The position numbers and the translations under genes are program-made. The notes under the pieces were generated by a model. The model was not told the DNA's origin, ran no database searches, and was given only the letters and a program-made list of their open reading frames with translations. Shown here piece by piece: positions 22,039 to 35,337 of a stretch of 64,000 nt of DNA. The stretch is from Proteromonas lacertae. Taxonomy: Eukaryota; Sar; Bigyra; Opalinata; Proteromonadidae. The stretch is from the NCBI GenBank assembly GCA_002245135.1, contig NGBS01000871.1:186001-250000 (forward strand). Reading direction: 5' to 3'. The first letter of the stretch is position 1, and the number at the start of each line of letters is the position of its first letter.

Positions 22039-24523
22039 ATGGTGAATAGAAAGTTCAAAGAAGTTGAATTGATTATTGAAAATGAAGAAACTCCTTGTGT
22101 TTCTTCTATTTTGTGTGTATCAAATGAAAGGATGAATGATATAATAAATGACGATATAATTGAAGATAAAGTTACACTTCCTGACCAAATTACCAAGAAA
22201 GCGTTTTCACTATTATGTAGCTATTATGGATATGGAATGATAGATATTAATAAAGATAATGTGGTTGAATTATTGATATGTTGTCTTTGTTTGAATGAAG
22301 TAAATCTACTATGTATATGTAGAAAATACATACTAACTCATCTGAACAACAGATTTGTAGTTGATATAATTAAATTAATTGAAGAAGTACCAAGTAATTA
22401 TTTGGATGATGAAGAAGCATTAGTGAGTGATTATATTAGGTTAAGATGTATATCAATATTGGATGATAATAAAATATTTCGCATGTTAAATCTAAACAAT
22501 CTAAAATTCATAATTACACTTGAGAATCTATTAATTCCAAATGAAAAATATATATTAAATAAGATCTTGAAACACTACCATGAAAATATCGAAAGAATAG
22601 AAAGTATAAAACATAAAAATGCAAAATACAATGAAATTATGAAATATATAAATTGGAAAGATATCAAAATTCATGAGATTGATGAAAGTGATTTAGAAAT
22701 TATAGATATGAATATAATGAAAAAAAGTCCAAAATCAAAAATTAATAAAAAGAAAAAATGGAAGAATTCCTCATACGAGAAATGAAGTATTAAATGAGAT
22801 GATATTAAAGGGTATAAAGGATATTGATTCAATAGAAAAAATATATTGTATATTATTATTATAATTATATTTCAAATAGATGAAGATTGTAAATATATAT
22901 TATCATTTGATAATTTATTTGTTGAAATTAGTAAATATTTGAAAGAAAGTGAATATTTAATAGAAATAGTAACCATATTGAGGATAATAAAAGAACTGAA
23001 AATAGACAAGAACAAATTGGATATGAAAAATAGTGACAAAAGAAGTGTAATTAGATTATTAGTTAAGGAATATGAATCAAATGAAGAAGACAAATCACTG
23101 ATTGTGGAATGTTTATTATTTTTCTTAGATAATAGTATATATACTGTAATATATTATCATAAATATAGAAGAAATAATGCAATCTGTCTTTAATTTTTAT
23201 GGTAATTCTATATTTGCAGACTTATTAAATTGTGAAAGAATTGATGATAAATCAAAAATAATTGAATATGTTAGAGATTGTATGAATGAAAGTGATAGAA
23301 AACAAATAATATTGGCTATAAATGATGATGAAATAAAAGGTGAATTATTTCCACCATCCTTATATCACTTTTATGATTCTAGTATAGAATATAAACTTAC
23401 ATCATCAAATGATATAAAAGTGGGAATAGAACTAAATTATTTCACATCATCATGTTCAATACTAAAAGGTAATGAAATAACAGAATTAAGATCAGATGGT
23501 TATTCATGTTGCGTTCCTAATTATGTATATTATCATTCCTCTAAGAATGAAGTAAATGTTGGTGAACTTGCAGAAGTCAATGGTAAACAGAATCAAATAA
23601 TAAAATATCCAATGAATATAATTGGGCTAAGATATACTAATTCAGTTGTTCAAAATGCAGTTCGTAATTCTCCAGTAGCAATAGTAAACGATAATGGAAT
23701 TCCTAAATATGAATTACAATTCAATAACAATATTGTTCATTTGTCTGCTAAAGATGTTTTACTAGAAATTTTGAAATATATAAAAAGAAGAATTAACAAC
23801 AGTCTTAATCTAAACAATGGCCAAAAAATAATAGCGAAAATGTCAATTCCTATTGATTTAAATGATAAACAGAAAAAAGAGATTATAGAATGTGCAAAAG
23901 AAGCTGATATACTAGTAGAAATATTAATTCCTACTCCAATAGCAATATGCTCATCTTATTATCGTAATATTAATATGGATAATTATAAAATAGAGAAAAT
24001 ATTAGTATGTGATTTAAATTTGGAAAGTTTTGAATGTTCTATTGTAGAAATGAATAATAGAAGAAAAGCCATGAAAATTATATCATCTATACAAATTGAT
24101 ACTGGAAGTAATATGTTTATAGAAAAACTTGTTAATTATTATAGAAATGAATGCGAAGTACAAGCAGGATTAAAGATATCAAATCAAAAAATGCTGTGCA
24201 AACTTAGAAAAGAATGCCGAAATGTAGGAGAATATCTGTATGACGATAGTTATATTTACAACATTGATTGTGATTTTTTAGAAGATTGTGATGTTGATAC
24301 AGAAGTTACTCCAGCCACATTTCAACATATATGTAGAGATTTGTTTGATAGAGTATATAATAGAGTTTATTCCCTTATAAATGAAAGTATATTGTCAAAG
24401 AATGATATTAGAAGAATAGTTATAAAATGTAGTGATGTGAAAATAATGAAAAAGTATTTAAAATCTAGATTATCGATTGAAACAGAAGATGTGAAAAGTA
24501 TTAGTTCAATTAACATTGAGTAA
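22039..24523 (+). CDS. BTB-BACK protein fused to a degenerate Hsp70-type ATPase domain
   Basis: About 805 residues in three exons (introns of ~32 nt near 22850 and ~34 nt near 23140), with one apparent +1 insertion in the A run near 22750. Residues ~1-140 are BTB-BACK-like (KKAFSLLCSYYGYGMIDINK, NVVELLICCLCLNEVNLL). A helical middle follows. From about residue 425 the actin-fold ATPase of Hsp70 appears: IKVGIELNYFTSSCSIL, CCVPNYVYYH, IIKYPMNIIGLRY, KMSIPIDLNDKQKKEI and VEILIPTPIAICSSYY. Hsp70 has VGIDLGTT at phosphate loop 1 and a DLGGGT-type loop 2. Here they read VGIELNYF and VCDLNLESF, so the ATP-binding glycines and threonines are lost. It is probably an inactive scaffold, perhaps a Cullin-3 adaptor; that is inference. 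No Hsp70 substrate-binding domain is present. GGCTTGA lies ~105 bp upstream. Confidence 0.65.
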
Positions 24524-24622
24524 TAATGCTTTTATTTTAAAATTATTTGTTGTTATTATTAAATATTTTAAAATCAAAAAAAAGAAGAGTAATTTTACAA
24601 ATTTGTACAATAATTAGTCATT

Positions 24623-26002
24623 TTAACTGTCATTAAGAGCTGCAACACCTGGTAATAATTTACCTTCCATAACTTCTAAGCTAGCACCTCCTCCAGTTGA
24701 AACATGGCTGATCTTTCCAGATAATCCAGTCTTTTTCAAAGCAGATACTGAATCACCTCCTCCAACGATTGAAATAGCACCATTTTCAGTACATTTAGCT
24801 ACAGTTTGTGCAATTGATAATGTACCTTTAGCGAATGGAGCATATTCAAATACACCCATTGGTCCATTCCATACAATAGTTTTAGCTTCACCTAATTTCT
24901 TAGCGAATAATTCTTCAGTCTTTGGACCTATATCTAAACCTAATTTACCAGCTGGCATATGATCCCAAGCACATACTTCATGAGCTGATTTAGCACTCAT
25001 TTCATCTGCACATACTACATCTACTGGTAATACTAATTCTACACCTTTAGCTTTAGCATCCTTTACTAATTGTTGTGTGAATTCCATTTGTGCTGGTTCT
25101 ACTAAACTCTTACCTACTTCTTTACCCATTGCTTTGTAGAAGGTGAACATCATAGCACCACCGATCAATAATTTATTAGCTTTTTGAATCAATGATTTCA
25201 TTACTGGAATCTTTGTTGATACTTTTGCACCACCAACTACTACAACTAATGGACGTTTTGGATCATCAATAGCACCATATAAGAAGGCTAATTCTTTTTC
25301 CATTAACATACCAGCAGCAGCTCTCTTGCATAACTTAGCAACACCAGCTGTTGATGCATGAGCTCTATGAGCTGTACCAAAGGCATCATTGACGTAGTAT
25401 GTTGCTCCTGTTGATTCTACTAATGCTTTAGCGAAATCTGGCTTGTTCTTTGTCTCACCTGGGTTGAATCTTACATTTTCTAATAACATTAAATCTCCGT
25501 CTTTTAATTGATCAGCTTGTTTCTTTACAACTGGGCCTGTGACTTCGGGTACATAGTAGACTTTTTTACCGAATAATTCTGATAATCTGTTAGCTACTGG
25601 GTCTAATCTTAATTTATCATCAACCTTCTTTGGTTTGCCTAAATGAGTGCAGACTACTACACGAGCTCCAGCTTCTGATAATAATTTAAGAGTTGGAATG
25701 GCAGCTCTGATTCTTGTATCATCGGTAATCTTTCTTGATCCATCCTTTGCAAGTGGTACATTCAAATCACATCTTACAAATACAGTTTGTCCCTAATTTA
25801 TTGATAATAAACAATGTATAATATACTTTTAAGTTTTCTGATGCAATGAGTTTTTTTACTGTTAATTTATTAGCTGGATGATTAGCTGGTAATGCAGAGA
25901 ATGATCTCAAGGTCATTTTTGCATATAAACCACTTTTTAATACAGAAGATGATGTCTTAAATACGGCCTATAGTATAAATGCAATTAAATCCATACTTGC
26001 AT
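24623..26002 (-). CDS. PGK: phosphoglycerate kinase with mitochondrial-type presequence
   Basis: Three exons (26002-25997, 25967-25827, 25792-24623) give 438 residues. The core shows all PGK marks: VFVRCDLNVPLAKDG, LLENVRFNPGE, FGTAHRAHAS, VGGAKVSTKI, IVWNGPMGVFEY and VGGGDSVSAL. It makes 3-phosphoglycerate and ATP from 1,3-bisphosphoglycerate. Cytosolic PGKs begin near the NKLTVKKL segment. Here ~33 extra residues precede it (MQAVFKTSSSVLKSGLYAK, MTLRSFSALP), rich in Ser, Lys and Arg, without acidic residues: a typical mitochondrial transit peptide. The first exon holds only ATG CAA. Without the 29-nt intron after it the reading frame has a stop, though Met18 (MTLRSFSA) could be a second start. 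It is divergent with GAPDH, 153 bp between starts. Codon usage is visibly more constrained than in neighbours, as for highly expressed genes. Confidence 0.93.
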
Positions 26003-27208
<1,206 letters not shown>

Positions 27209-27342
27209 ATTAATTTATTTTTCTAAATTGAGCAACTGATAGATTTCAGTTTTGATCATACTAATATTTTGTGTTATTTATTTGGGTGATTATTAGTAAT
27301 TAAAAAAGATAATAATGAAAATGAAAGGCTCAAGAAAGCTAA

Positions 27343-29374
27343 TTAAGCTGACCATAATTCAGTGATATATCTCTTTTCTTCTTTCAATTTCAATATATAT
27401 CTTTCAGCTTCATCATGGTTCATATTTCCACAGGTTTCAACACAGTTGACCAAAGATTGATAAATTGCATTACCCATATCAACAGAACCAGCAGATAGCA
27501 ATTCTACATTTACTATTACCATTCAATACTTTCCATATCATTTCGCAATCTTCATCTACTTTATTCTGAACATACACTTTCTTATCAGTTTCTCTAGAAA
27601 AGGCACAATTCAAATGAGTAATAATCTTTTGTTTTTCATATTCCATTAATTCATCTCTATAAATAAAATCTTCATCACTTCTTCTACAACCATAATAGAA
27701 TAAACATTCACCTATTTCTTTATTCATATTCTTTTTAAAATAACTTCTTTCTTGTAAAATACATCTCATTAATGATATTCCAGTTCCAACACTGATCATT
27801 ATGATTGGATTGTTTATACTTTTATATAATTCATAGTTATTATGATGAATATAACCTTTAATAATTGTACCAGGAACACTGTGAAGAATATAACCTGAAC
27901 AAAATCCAACGTATTCTTTGTCTTTTGTCAATTGTTCTTTATATAATCCAATTGTTAAATTGATACAGCTTGGATTAGATAAATTGTGGTTTGAAATAGT
28001 GTAAGCTCGAGGTGTAATAAATGGAAATATCTCTAAGAAATCGTGAAGAGGGATTTTAAATGATGGATATAGTTGGATAAAATCTAATAATTTCAATTTC
28101 TTTAAACCAAATAACTTCTTATGCAATTCCTTATCATTACATACATTTTGTATCTCACTCTTTTCTTCTGAATCTGTTATATAGGGTATTAAAATACGTA
28201 AAAATGATTGTTTTATTGGACTTGAAAGATCATAATAATATTGTAATAATTCCTTTAATGTTGTAGAAGGAGGAAAGAGTAATGGAAGTGTTGATATCTT
28301 TGGCAATAAAGTAACTACAAAATGTAAATCAAAATCTAATTTTCTATTTTTAATAAATTAATATATATATATATATATATATATAATATACTCAGCAATT
28401 TCTCTAACAGTTTCTTCATCATTCTTTGCATATAAATACAGTGTATCTCCAGTTTGATAATCTAAACCAGTCTTTGAAGTAAACTCTAAATGATGAATTG
28501 ATTTTTGACATTTTCCTTCACATAATTCAATATTTCTAATTAACTGAAAATCAGCAGAATGAATATAATTCTTGACTCTGTTATCATATCCTGAATTTGG
28601 CACTTGGCTGTTAAATGGACCAGTAATTAATTCAAATTTATATTCAAATTGAGAAGCAGTAGAGGTGTTGTTATTATTAATACCATTATCTTTACACTCA
28701 TCTGGATTTATTAACTATTTTAAACAAATATATAGTAATATATACTCCTTTTAATACTTCAATTAAACCATCACACCAACTGTGGAAATCTAATTCAATA
28801 TCACCTCCAGCATCTCCTTCACAAAATTTATATATTCTTTTACCTCCTTTTCTTTCAAGTAATTTATCTGTTTGTTTACCTGTTTCACAGAATTTACGGT
28901 AAGCTCTGTCTCCTAAGCCAAAAACACTATAATTAAGTGAGGATAAAGCTCCCGGTGCTAAATCATCGTCTTTTAACCAATTACAGAATCTTATTGCATT
29001 ATCTGTTGGTTCTCCGTCTCCATAGGTTGACATTAAGAATAATCCTAATTTACAGTTCATTATTATATCCTCACTAAAATCTTCTAAATCATGTATTTCT
29101 GAACTGATTTTTACCTTTTTCAACTTATCACATAGCTGAGAAGCAAAATCTTCAGATGTACCAGACTGAGTACCATAAAAAATATCTACACATAACAAAG
29201 GCTCATCATTATCTTGATCTTTATACTCTTCATAAGGATCTTGTCTAAATCAAAAATAGAGTTTAATAAAATATACCTTGGATTTGTTGGATCATTTGCA
29301 TTGCTCAAGCAACTTGTAACCATTGATAAAGATTGAACAGCATAGCTGACAATGCTTTGTATTGAGCTAATCAT
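27343..29374 (-). CDS. NADPH-dependent diflavin reductase (cytochrome P450 reductase family)
   Basis: Four exons, introns of 32, 31 and ~48 nt, give about 640 residues. An FMN flavodoxin domain comes first (IFYGTQSGTSEDFA, LMSTYGDGEPTDNA, YSVFGLGDRAYRKFCETG). An FAD-binding domain follows (RAYTISNHNL, GFCSGYIL), then the NADP domain (ISVGTGISLMRCILQER, LFYYGCRRSDEDFIYRDEL) and the end KEEKRYITELWSA. The family moves electrons from NADPH through FAD and FMN to P450s, methionine synthase, Fe-S assembly (Tah18) or, in Blastocystis and Euglena, as the C-terminal half of pyruvate:NADP oxidoreductase. Here the protein stands alone. The N-terminus (MISSIQSIVSYAVQSLSMV) could be a weak membrane anchor. 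One extra A near 27515 must be ignored to reach the C-terminus. Two TCAAGC elements sit 16-33 bp upstream. Confidence 0.85.
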
Positions 29375-29389
29375 TTTTTCAAACTTAAT

Positions 29390-29407
29390 TCAAGCTTCAT
29401 TCAAGCC
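29390..29407. promoter_or_regulatory. paired TCAAGCTT / TCAAGCC elements
   Basis: TCAAGCTT at 29390-29397 and TCAAGCC at 29401-29407 lie directly upstream of the diflavin reductase start (minus strand). One of the clearest paired cases of the shared element. Confidence 0.45.
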
Positions 29408-29571
29408 TTTGAATTGTTTTTTCATTTTTTGAAGTTGTTTTAGATTAAAATTGAACTTATATTACTCCTTTGGATATTAAATTCTTGATAAAATTAGAAT
29501 TTAATGTGGTTATATTAAAGACAATAATCAAATATTGTTTTAAATTATCTGTATAATATTCATTTATTAAA

Positions 29572-30663
29572 TTATAGATAATAATCAATTTTTTCTGGTG
29601 ATACTTTAATTGCGCCATAGCATATACATAAACAAGCTGGCTTTACCTTTGTTTCTTTACATAATACACAGCTGAAGCACAATAAAGATGTAGATATTAA
29701 CATCTGAATAACAGCCACTACAAAATAAGTAAACATGAAATAGGATATAGGTATTGAAAGTGTTGATAGAAATATCATATATATTATTAAAAGTCTTACA
29801 TAAATAATCCATTTCTCATAACAGCTTGAAATACAAACTAAAATAATACAAACAGTTGAAATTACTGTATTAATAATTGATACAATAAAACCAGCTAAAT
29901 GAATCCATTTAAGCCATGGCATATCAACATAATACTTTGTATCTGAATGTAAATATAGTATTAGGAGTGTTAATGCGTGAATAAAATATAATACTAATAT
30001 AAATTTGACTAATTTTTCATGCTGTGAATCATCTCTCTTTGTTATTAAACAACAATTACTTCTTTTTTGATTTACTATTTCTTCATTATGTATTGTTCTT
30101 CTTTCTGTTTCTTCTGCTTCTCTTTTTTCTCTTTTATGTCTATTAATCATTCCACTTAGTTCATTTAGTGGATTATAGTAATTTTGATTGATCCAACTTT
30201 TTCTATACATCATAACTTTTATTTTTATTTCTCTTTTACCTCCTATTAGTCGATTTGCTGCATAGATCGAATCTTCAGATAAATGAACATGAACTTGGTT
30301 AAGTATTACCTCATTTCTGTCAGTTACATCAAAGAATTTGTTTTCTGATTTAATTAAATAATCAGGAACTTCGATAAACCCAACTTCTTGAGCTGTAGGC
30401 ACTGTAATTACATAATTACAAATATGGTATAATTCTTCTTCCTCTTCTATTGCCCAAGCTTTATTTTTATAATAGTTTGTATATTTTCGCCATTGTGAAT
30501 GCACTTCAAGGAATTTAGATATACAACTAAAACAATGTAAATAATACATCAGTTTAACTCTGCAATCATCTTCTACTTTTGTTGTATGTCCTGTTTCTTT
30601 TATATCTAATTCATGCCTTATTCCTACCTGAGTTCTTGTTGCTTCAACTCCTACTAAAGCCAT
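29572..30663 (-). CDS. four-TM membrane protein, unassigned
   Basis: One intronless frame of 363 residues from MALVGVEATRTQ; an upstream in-frame TTG is not needed. The first ~220 residues are soluble, with Cys-containing segments (YYLHCFSCISKFL) and a basic stretch before the membrane part (RHKREKREAEETERR). Four hydrophobic helices follow at about 236-256, 266-290, 300-318 and 320-340. A Cys-rich cytosolic end (LCKETKVKPACLCICYG) could be palmitoylated. I do not recognise a family. The gene lies just downstream of the inverted GT13 copy, and two overlapping TCAAGCTT elements begin 18 bp before its start. Confidence 0.65.
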   Translation of the reverse strand: MALVGVEATRTQVGIRHELDIKETGHTTKVEDDCRVKLMYYLHCFSCISKFLEVHSQWRKYTNYYKNKAWAIEEEEELYHICNYVITVPTAQEVGFIEVPDYLIKSENKFFDVTDRNEVILNQVHVHLSEDSIYAANRLIGGKREIKIKVMMYRKSWINQNYYNPLNELSGMINRHKREKREAEETERRTIHNEEIVNQKRSNCCLITKRDDSQHEKLVKFILVLYFIHALTLLILYLHSDTKYYVDMPWLKWIHLAGFIVSIINTVISTVCIILVCISSCYEKWIIYVRLLIIYMIFLSTLSIPISYFMFTYFVVAVIQMLISTSLLCFSCVLCKETKVKPACLCICYGAIKVSPEKIDYYL

Positions 30664-30680
30664 TTTTCGGTTTAATATTT

Positions 30681-30697
30681 TCAAGCTTTCAAGCTTG
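30681..30697. promoter_or_regulatory. tandem TCAAGCTT elements
   Basis: TCAAGCTTTCAAGCTTG contains two abutting copies of the element, 18-34 bp upstream of the four-TM gene start on the minus strand. Confidence 0.5.
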
Positions 30698-30729
30698 TTT
30701 TTGTTGTAAGAAAAAAAAACAAGCAAACA

Positions 30730-31976
30730 TCATTAAATCAAAATATTATTATGATACTCAATACATCTATTTGACTATAAAATACCTAGATCTACCTAAA
30801 CATAAAAAGTTGAGTGTTTTGGCACTAATAGTATTAATTTGTTGTTATTTCTCTTTATTGATAGACTATGATAACTTCCTCTTCCAATACCACCACCATT
30901 ATTCAAACTGTCAAACATTTTCATTTTCCTTAACTTCCTTTTGTAATCTCTAATATCTTCATAATATATTTTATAAACTTCAACATTATCACTCTTTTTT
31001 TCTAATATACTGGATAAGTCTTCAATATTTATTTCTTTACTTTCTTTTACAACTTCTTTTATTACCATATCATAATTATTCTTAAGTAATGGTTTATAAT
31101 TAATCTCACTCCATTTTCACACTTTTATCATTCAATTTAATATTTAATAAATATTTAGTATAAAATGAATTTGGTGAATTAGCTCTACTTCCAAAGCTTG
31201 TTCCTTTTGAACCAAATGTATAACTTCTACTAACTTCAGGATATATACATACTCTATTCTTACGAATTTTATTATCTCTTAATACCAATCATCCCAATGA
31301 TGCTTTTGGCCATTTATTTCTTATTTCATCCCAAAAGTCTTTTCTCATTAACCATCCTAAACCAGGGAAAAAATCAGTTCTATATAATGCTTCTATTATT
31401 ATTATTATATTAATATATTATATATATTATATACTTGGATTTTCTACATTCTGTGGAAAACCATTATCATTCCAAGCACTAAGACACATTATTCTATTAA
31501 AAAAATATTACATAATTATATTATACGATTTATCTTCACTCATTATATCAGATAAACCATAAAAGAATTCAAGAAAATCATCAGCAAATTCTAAATCATC
31601 TTCTATTACTATTACTTGTTTATAATTCAATTCATCAAATATCTGTTTTAATGCCCAACCATAATGAATTGCTAGTCTTTTATATCCATCTCTGGCTTTT
31701 GCTACTTCATGATTTATATGAATTGTTTTTATTTTCTCTTTATTTTCTTTTATAAAATCTTTTATTACTTTACTTACTTCTTTATCATTTCCATCTTGAC
31801 TAATGACTAAATCTGGCTTTGATGGAGGATTTGGCAAATTGCATAGTTTCAAAACAGATTTTAATGTTCTTTCTAAATACTTATCTCTGTTATAACAAAT
31901 CAACAACATAGCTGTCTTTAGTTTTGAATAATGACTGATTTTCAACTCATTAAACCCATCTATAAGCCAGCTGTTT
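30730..31976 (-). repeat. inverted duplicate of 6437-7679
   Basis: About 1.25 kb, including two introns and ~65 bp of 3' flank, matches 6437-7679 almost base for base in inverted orientation. Identity starts inside exon 1 and ends in the 3' flank (GATTTAATGAT). The copy here is about 4 bases longer because of single-base insertions. Confidence 0.85.
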
Positions 31977-32089
31977 ACATTATTGCCTTTGTATTTTGAC
32001 ATTTTTATTAAATGTGATTTATTTTTACAGAATTTCGATAATGCAATATACACTACACAAAAAGTTAATAAAAGCAAAGTAAACAACAT
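30796..32089 (-). pseudogene. GT13-family glycosyltransferase, second copy with frame damage
   Basis: The same enzyme as at 6307-7611: AMLLICYNRDKYLERTLKS, VIEDDLEFADDFLEFF and GLGWLMRKDFWDE are all present after splicing. The signal-anchor exon differs (MLLFTLLLLTFCVVYIALSK). Relative to copy 1 there are three one-base insertions within ~25 bp near 31285-31305. They restore the frame overall but create a TGA in the WDDCIRDN region. A fourth extra A near 31118 truncates the C-terminal part. Substitutions are very few (for example Tyr to Cys and Phe to Tyr), so the copy is young or recently converted. All damage is single-base insertion, so consensus error is a fair alternative to a true pseudogene. 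Confidence 0.65.
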
Positions 32090-32652
32090 CTCATTATAAA
32101 TTATAAAAAAAAGAGTAAAAATTGAACTTGACTTTTATCAAGCTCTTTTCATTTTTATTTTGATATTATGTGTTTATTGGCTTATATCCTGTATGAATGG
32201 AAGTAGTGTGATATCAGATTAAATATACGCAACACTGTTGTATATAATAACTCAGTTGCTATAAGTTTTTTTAACTACAAACGTCTAATTCCGGTTTATT
32301 ATTATTCCGCATTGAAACCATCCACATGCCTTAGTCATTTTATATACACTTCATATTGTTATTATAATAACAGTACAAATACTGTACATTTCGATAATGC
32401 AATTATACTTACTATAAAAAAGTGATAAGAATGAAATTAAAATAATGAATGTTTTAATTCTTTTAAATCACCTTCATCATATTTATATATAAGACTGGAC
32501 GTTATTTAATCTGATATAAAGAGTATTAATGGAAAATAAGAAATTGAATAGAGTTAATAGCTTATGTGAATTTAAGAAATTAATTAACAATAATCCCAAC
32601 CTTATCATGTCACAATAAATAATTAACTAAAAAAAAACACATATATAATTTA
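32090..32652. other. intergenic region with a 15-bp terminal inverted repeat pair
   Basis: About 560 bp without a coding frame. TCAAGC at 32138-32143 lies ~50 bp upstream of the GT13 copy. An exact 15-nt inverted repeat is at 32211-32225 and 32503-32517 and bounds a ~307-bp segment that could be a small non-autonomous element; no target duplication is seen. Confidence 0.5.
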
Positions 32653-35245
32653 TTAAATTAATAGAGATGCTAATTGATTATTCACACTCTCAGGCAAGAC
32701 AGGTTCTGGTGTTTTAGCACTATTGATCAAATACCCAAATGTCACATTTGCTTCTAATATTGGACTATATAAATTAAAATCTTCTTTATAACATCTTATA
32801 TCTAACCAACTCGATAGTTCTGATAATATTCCATATTTCTTAAACAATTTGAATAATTTTCGAGTATAAAAACCTTTCCACATTTTCTGTATATAAATTG
32901 AACATTTTGTCATATACCATTCTGGTAATCCTTTGATTCCTTCTATACAACTTCCTAATATTGAGATATTATATCCTAAATTAGACATCTTATATTCATT
33001 AGATAATAAATCCCACAATAAATGAAAGATTAATGAAGTGTGCTTCAAGTTTGACAAACACATTACGTATATGAAAATTGGTAATATAGTATCAATCGTT
33101 AAAGATTCGGATGAGATTTTGTGTATTTTCATTTTGTTTATTATATTATCAACTACTTTATTCAGAGTTAATATATAATAATCTAACGAACTTAAATCAT
33201 TCATTATATTTATTAAATCGATTTCACAATTCCAATTCACTTTGGATGGATGAATTTTTCTATTAATATTTAAGATTTTGGCTAATAACAGTGGTTTGTA
33301 TTGTAATATAAATGATTTTACACTTAATATCATTGAATCTTCATCTCTGTATTGCTTATTAGCTATTAAATGAATTTTCTATTTAATTATGAATATTAAT
33401 GAATATATATATATACTTGTAATAGTGGAACAGTTGTAAATTTCATACAGAATAAATAAATACAAGTCCAATCTAATACATTCTTACTTTTACCATATTT
33501 AGATCTTATTAATTCATATAATTTTGTAATAGTTTGATTGATGGCTTGAGTTATTTGAATATAATCATTTTGAGGGTTACTAGTGTTATTATTACTTACA
33601 TTTCCTTTGTTGTTATTAAACCAAATAATATAATCAGATATATGTTGATATTGTGATAATACTATCGAATATTCTCTCATTCTATATTCAATGTTATAAT
33701 CAATTGATTTCTCTATATCTGGTAAAGAAGGGTTGATTAATTCATCACCATTAAAATTGATTTGATTTTCATCATTTTTATTATCTATTATACTAGAATC
33801 TGATAGTTTTTGAATTGGTAATGTGGTTAGCGAAACTATAAAAAATAAAAATGAAATAATAATATATACTTTTTTCTGTTCCTAGTTTTGATATTATATT
33901 TCTCTGTTGATAACAACTTGTACAGACTCTTCTACATTTATCTTTATAAAAAAGTGGTATTCTATATTTAGAACAATCATTACACAGTATCTTTTTACAT
34001 ATTGAACATCGATGTTTCGTTGTAATAAAACTAAATGACATTCCACATCTTTGACAAGCATATATTGAATCTTTTAACGATATATTTTGATTATTATCTG
34101 GAAAATGGCTATAAAAAATTAAATAATATTATATATTTATTTATATACGGTTGTTGTATAGGTTGTTCTAATGATTTATTAAACATTTGAAATACAGAAT
34201 CTATTGCAACTGCAGCTATATAACCAGAATCACATAGATTAGGAATATTATTATTATTATTATTATTATTTTTCAAATTGTTTGTTATATTGGTGATATA
34301 TACATACAATGTAGAATCTATTGGAATTGATGAGAATTTTCCAACTATTCTTTCCCTTTGTTTTTGTAAGAATGTATTTGATAACCAATGGTGTGATCTA
34401 CCTGATAGTAATTCTAACGTTCCAATTCGTTCTTCACCTGTTGTTAAATGAGATGAATTACAGAAGCCAATGAAGGAAATGCGTGGAATTAAATCGAATT
34501 CTATATCATCATCGATTATATCTTTTACTATTGAACCACCTAAATAAATATATAAGAATATAAGAATATACATTCACCACATGCTAGTATGAGTAATGAT
34601 TGACACTTTGTTTTTTTCAATATAAATCGAAATACTGATTTTATATGTTCAAATGGTAAAACTGATTCTGGTGTTGCATTTGGATTGATTATTACTGTTC
34701 CATAACCTTTCTTTTGAGCTCGTTCAAAATAGGGATACATTGAACCAAATCTAAGGCCAGTTTTGATGGAGAGAATGTAACTCCATATACCTATTGATGA
34801 ATCAGGGGAAAGATCTGGAACAATTACCATTAACACTGGAGCTGCATAGTAGTTCCTATTTTATAAAAGTTATATGCAAAGATACTGTGTAAAATAATGA
34901 CTAGAACTGAATGAATAATCCTTTAAGGGAATGGAAATTGGTATAAAGTTGTATCTATAAATTAAATATATTTATCATAATAAAAATATATTGATACTCG
35001 GTGTACATTTGCCTTGTAATGTATTTGGTAAGAGAATTCTGAAAACCTGGCGAAAATAGGAAAGGATCAACACAGGAACTTAGTTGTCTATAATCTGATT
35101 TTTCAGTGTATTTGATATAAAGATGGCCTGATGCATCTGAATAAATAGAGTACTTTTCGTGTTTATCATCTTTATCTATGTGATATTCTATAATCTTTTT
35201 GTATTCAATGACTGGTTTTCCTGCCACTGATATTGCTGAAAACAT
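32653..35245 (-). CDS. Arb2-like + FYVE-type zinc finger + VPS9 protein (putative Rab5-class GEF)
   Basis: Seven exons, introns of ~30-44 nt, give about 790 residues. The N-terminal half resembles the Arb2/FAM172 alpha/beta-hydrolase-like fold (VLMVIVPDLSPDSSIGIWS, KKGYGTVIINPN, CQSLLILACGECGGSIVK). The usual catalytic serine context is not evident. A FYVE-like zinc finger follows (CQRCGMSF, HRCSICKKILCNDCSKYR, CTSCYQQRN), which in this family binds PI3P on endosomes, although the RKHHCR-type basic patch is weak. The C-terminal part shows a VPS9 domain (TIDTILPIFIYVMCLSNLKH, LLWDLLSNEYKMSNLGY), which activates Rab5-like GTPases. Together these suggest early-endosome control. A start at Met 35245 is preferred over longer in-frame sequence lacking an ATG. 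Poly-Asn occurs near 34240. Confidence 0.65.
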
Positions 35246-35337
35246 GATATGTTGATTGAATTGAAGAGAGGAAGAAAAAGAAATTGACTTTTGAGCCAAA
35301 GCTTGGCAATAGGTTCGGATCAAATTTCAAATTTAAA

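Noticed and set aside
34852-34890. VPS9-gene intron starting GTATCTTTG as a further U12-type intron
   Set aside because: It is only 30 nt, ends in a normal TAG and lacks a CTTAA-type branch site; treated as a short U2 intron.
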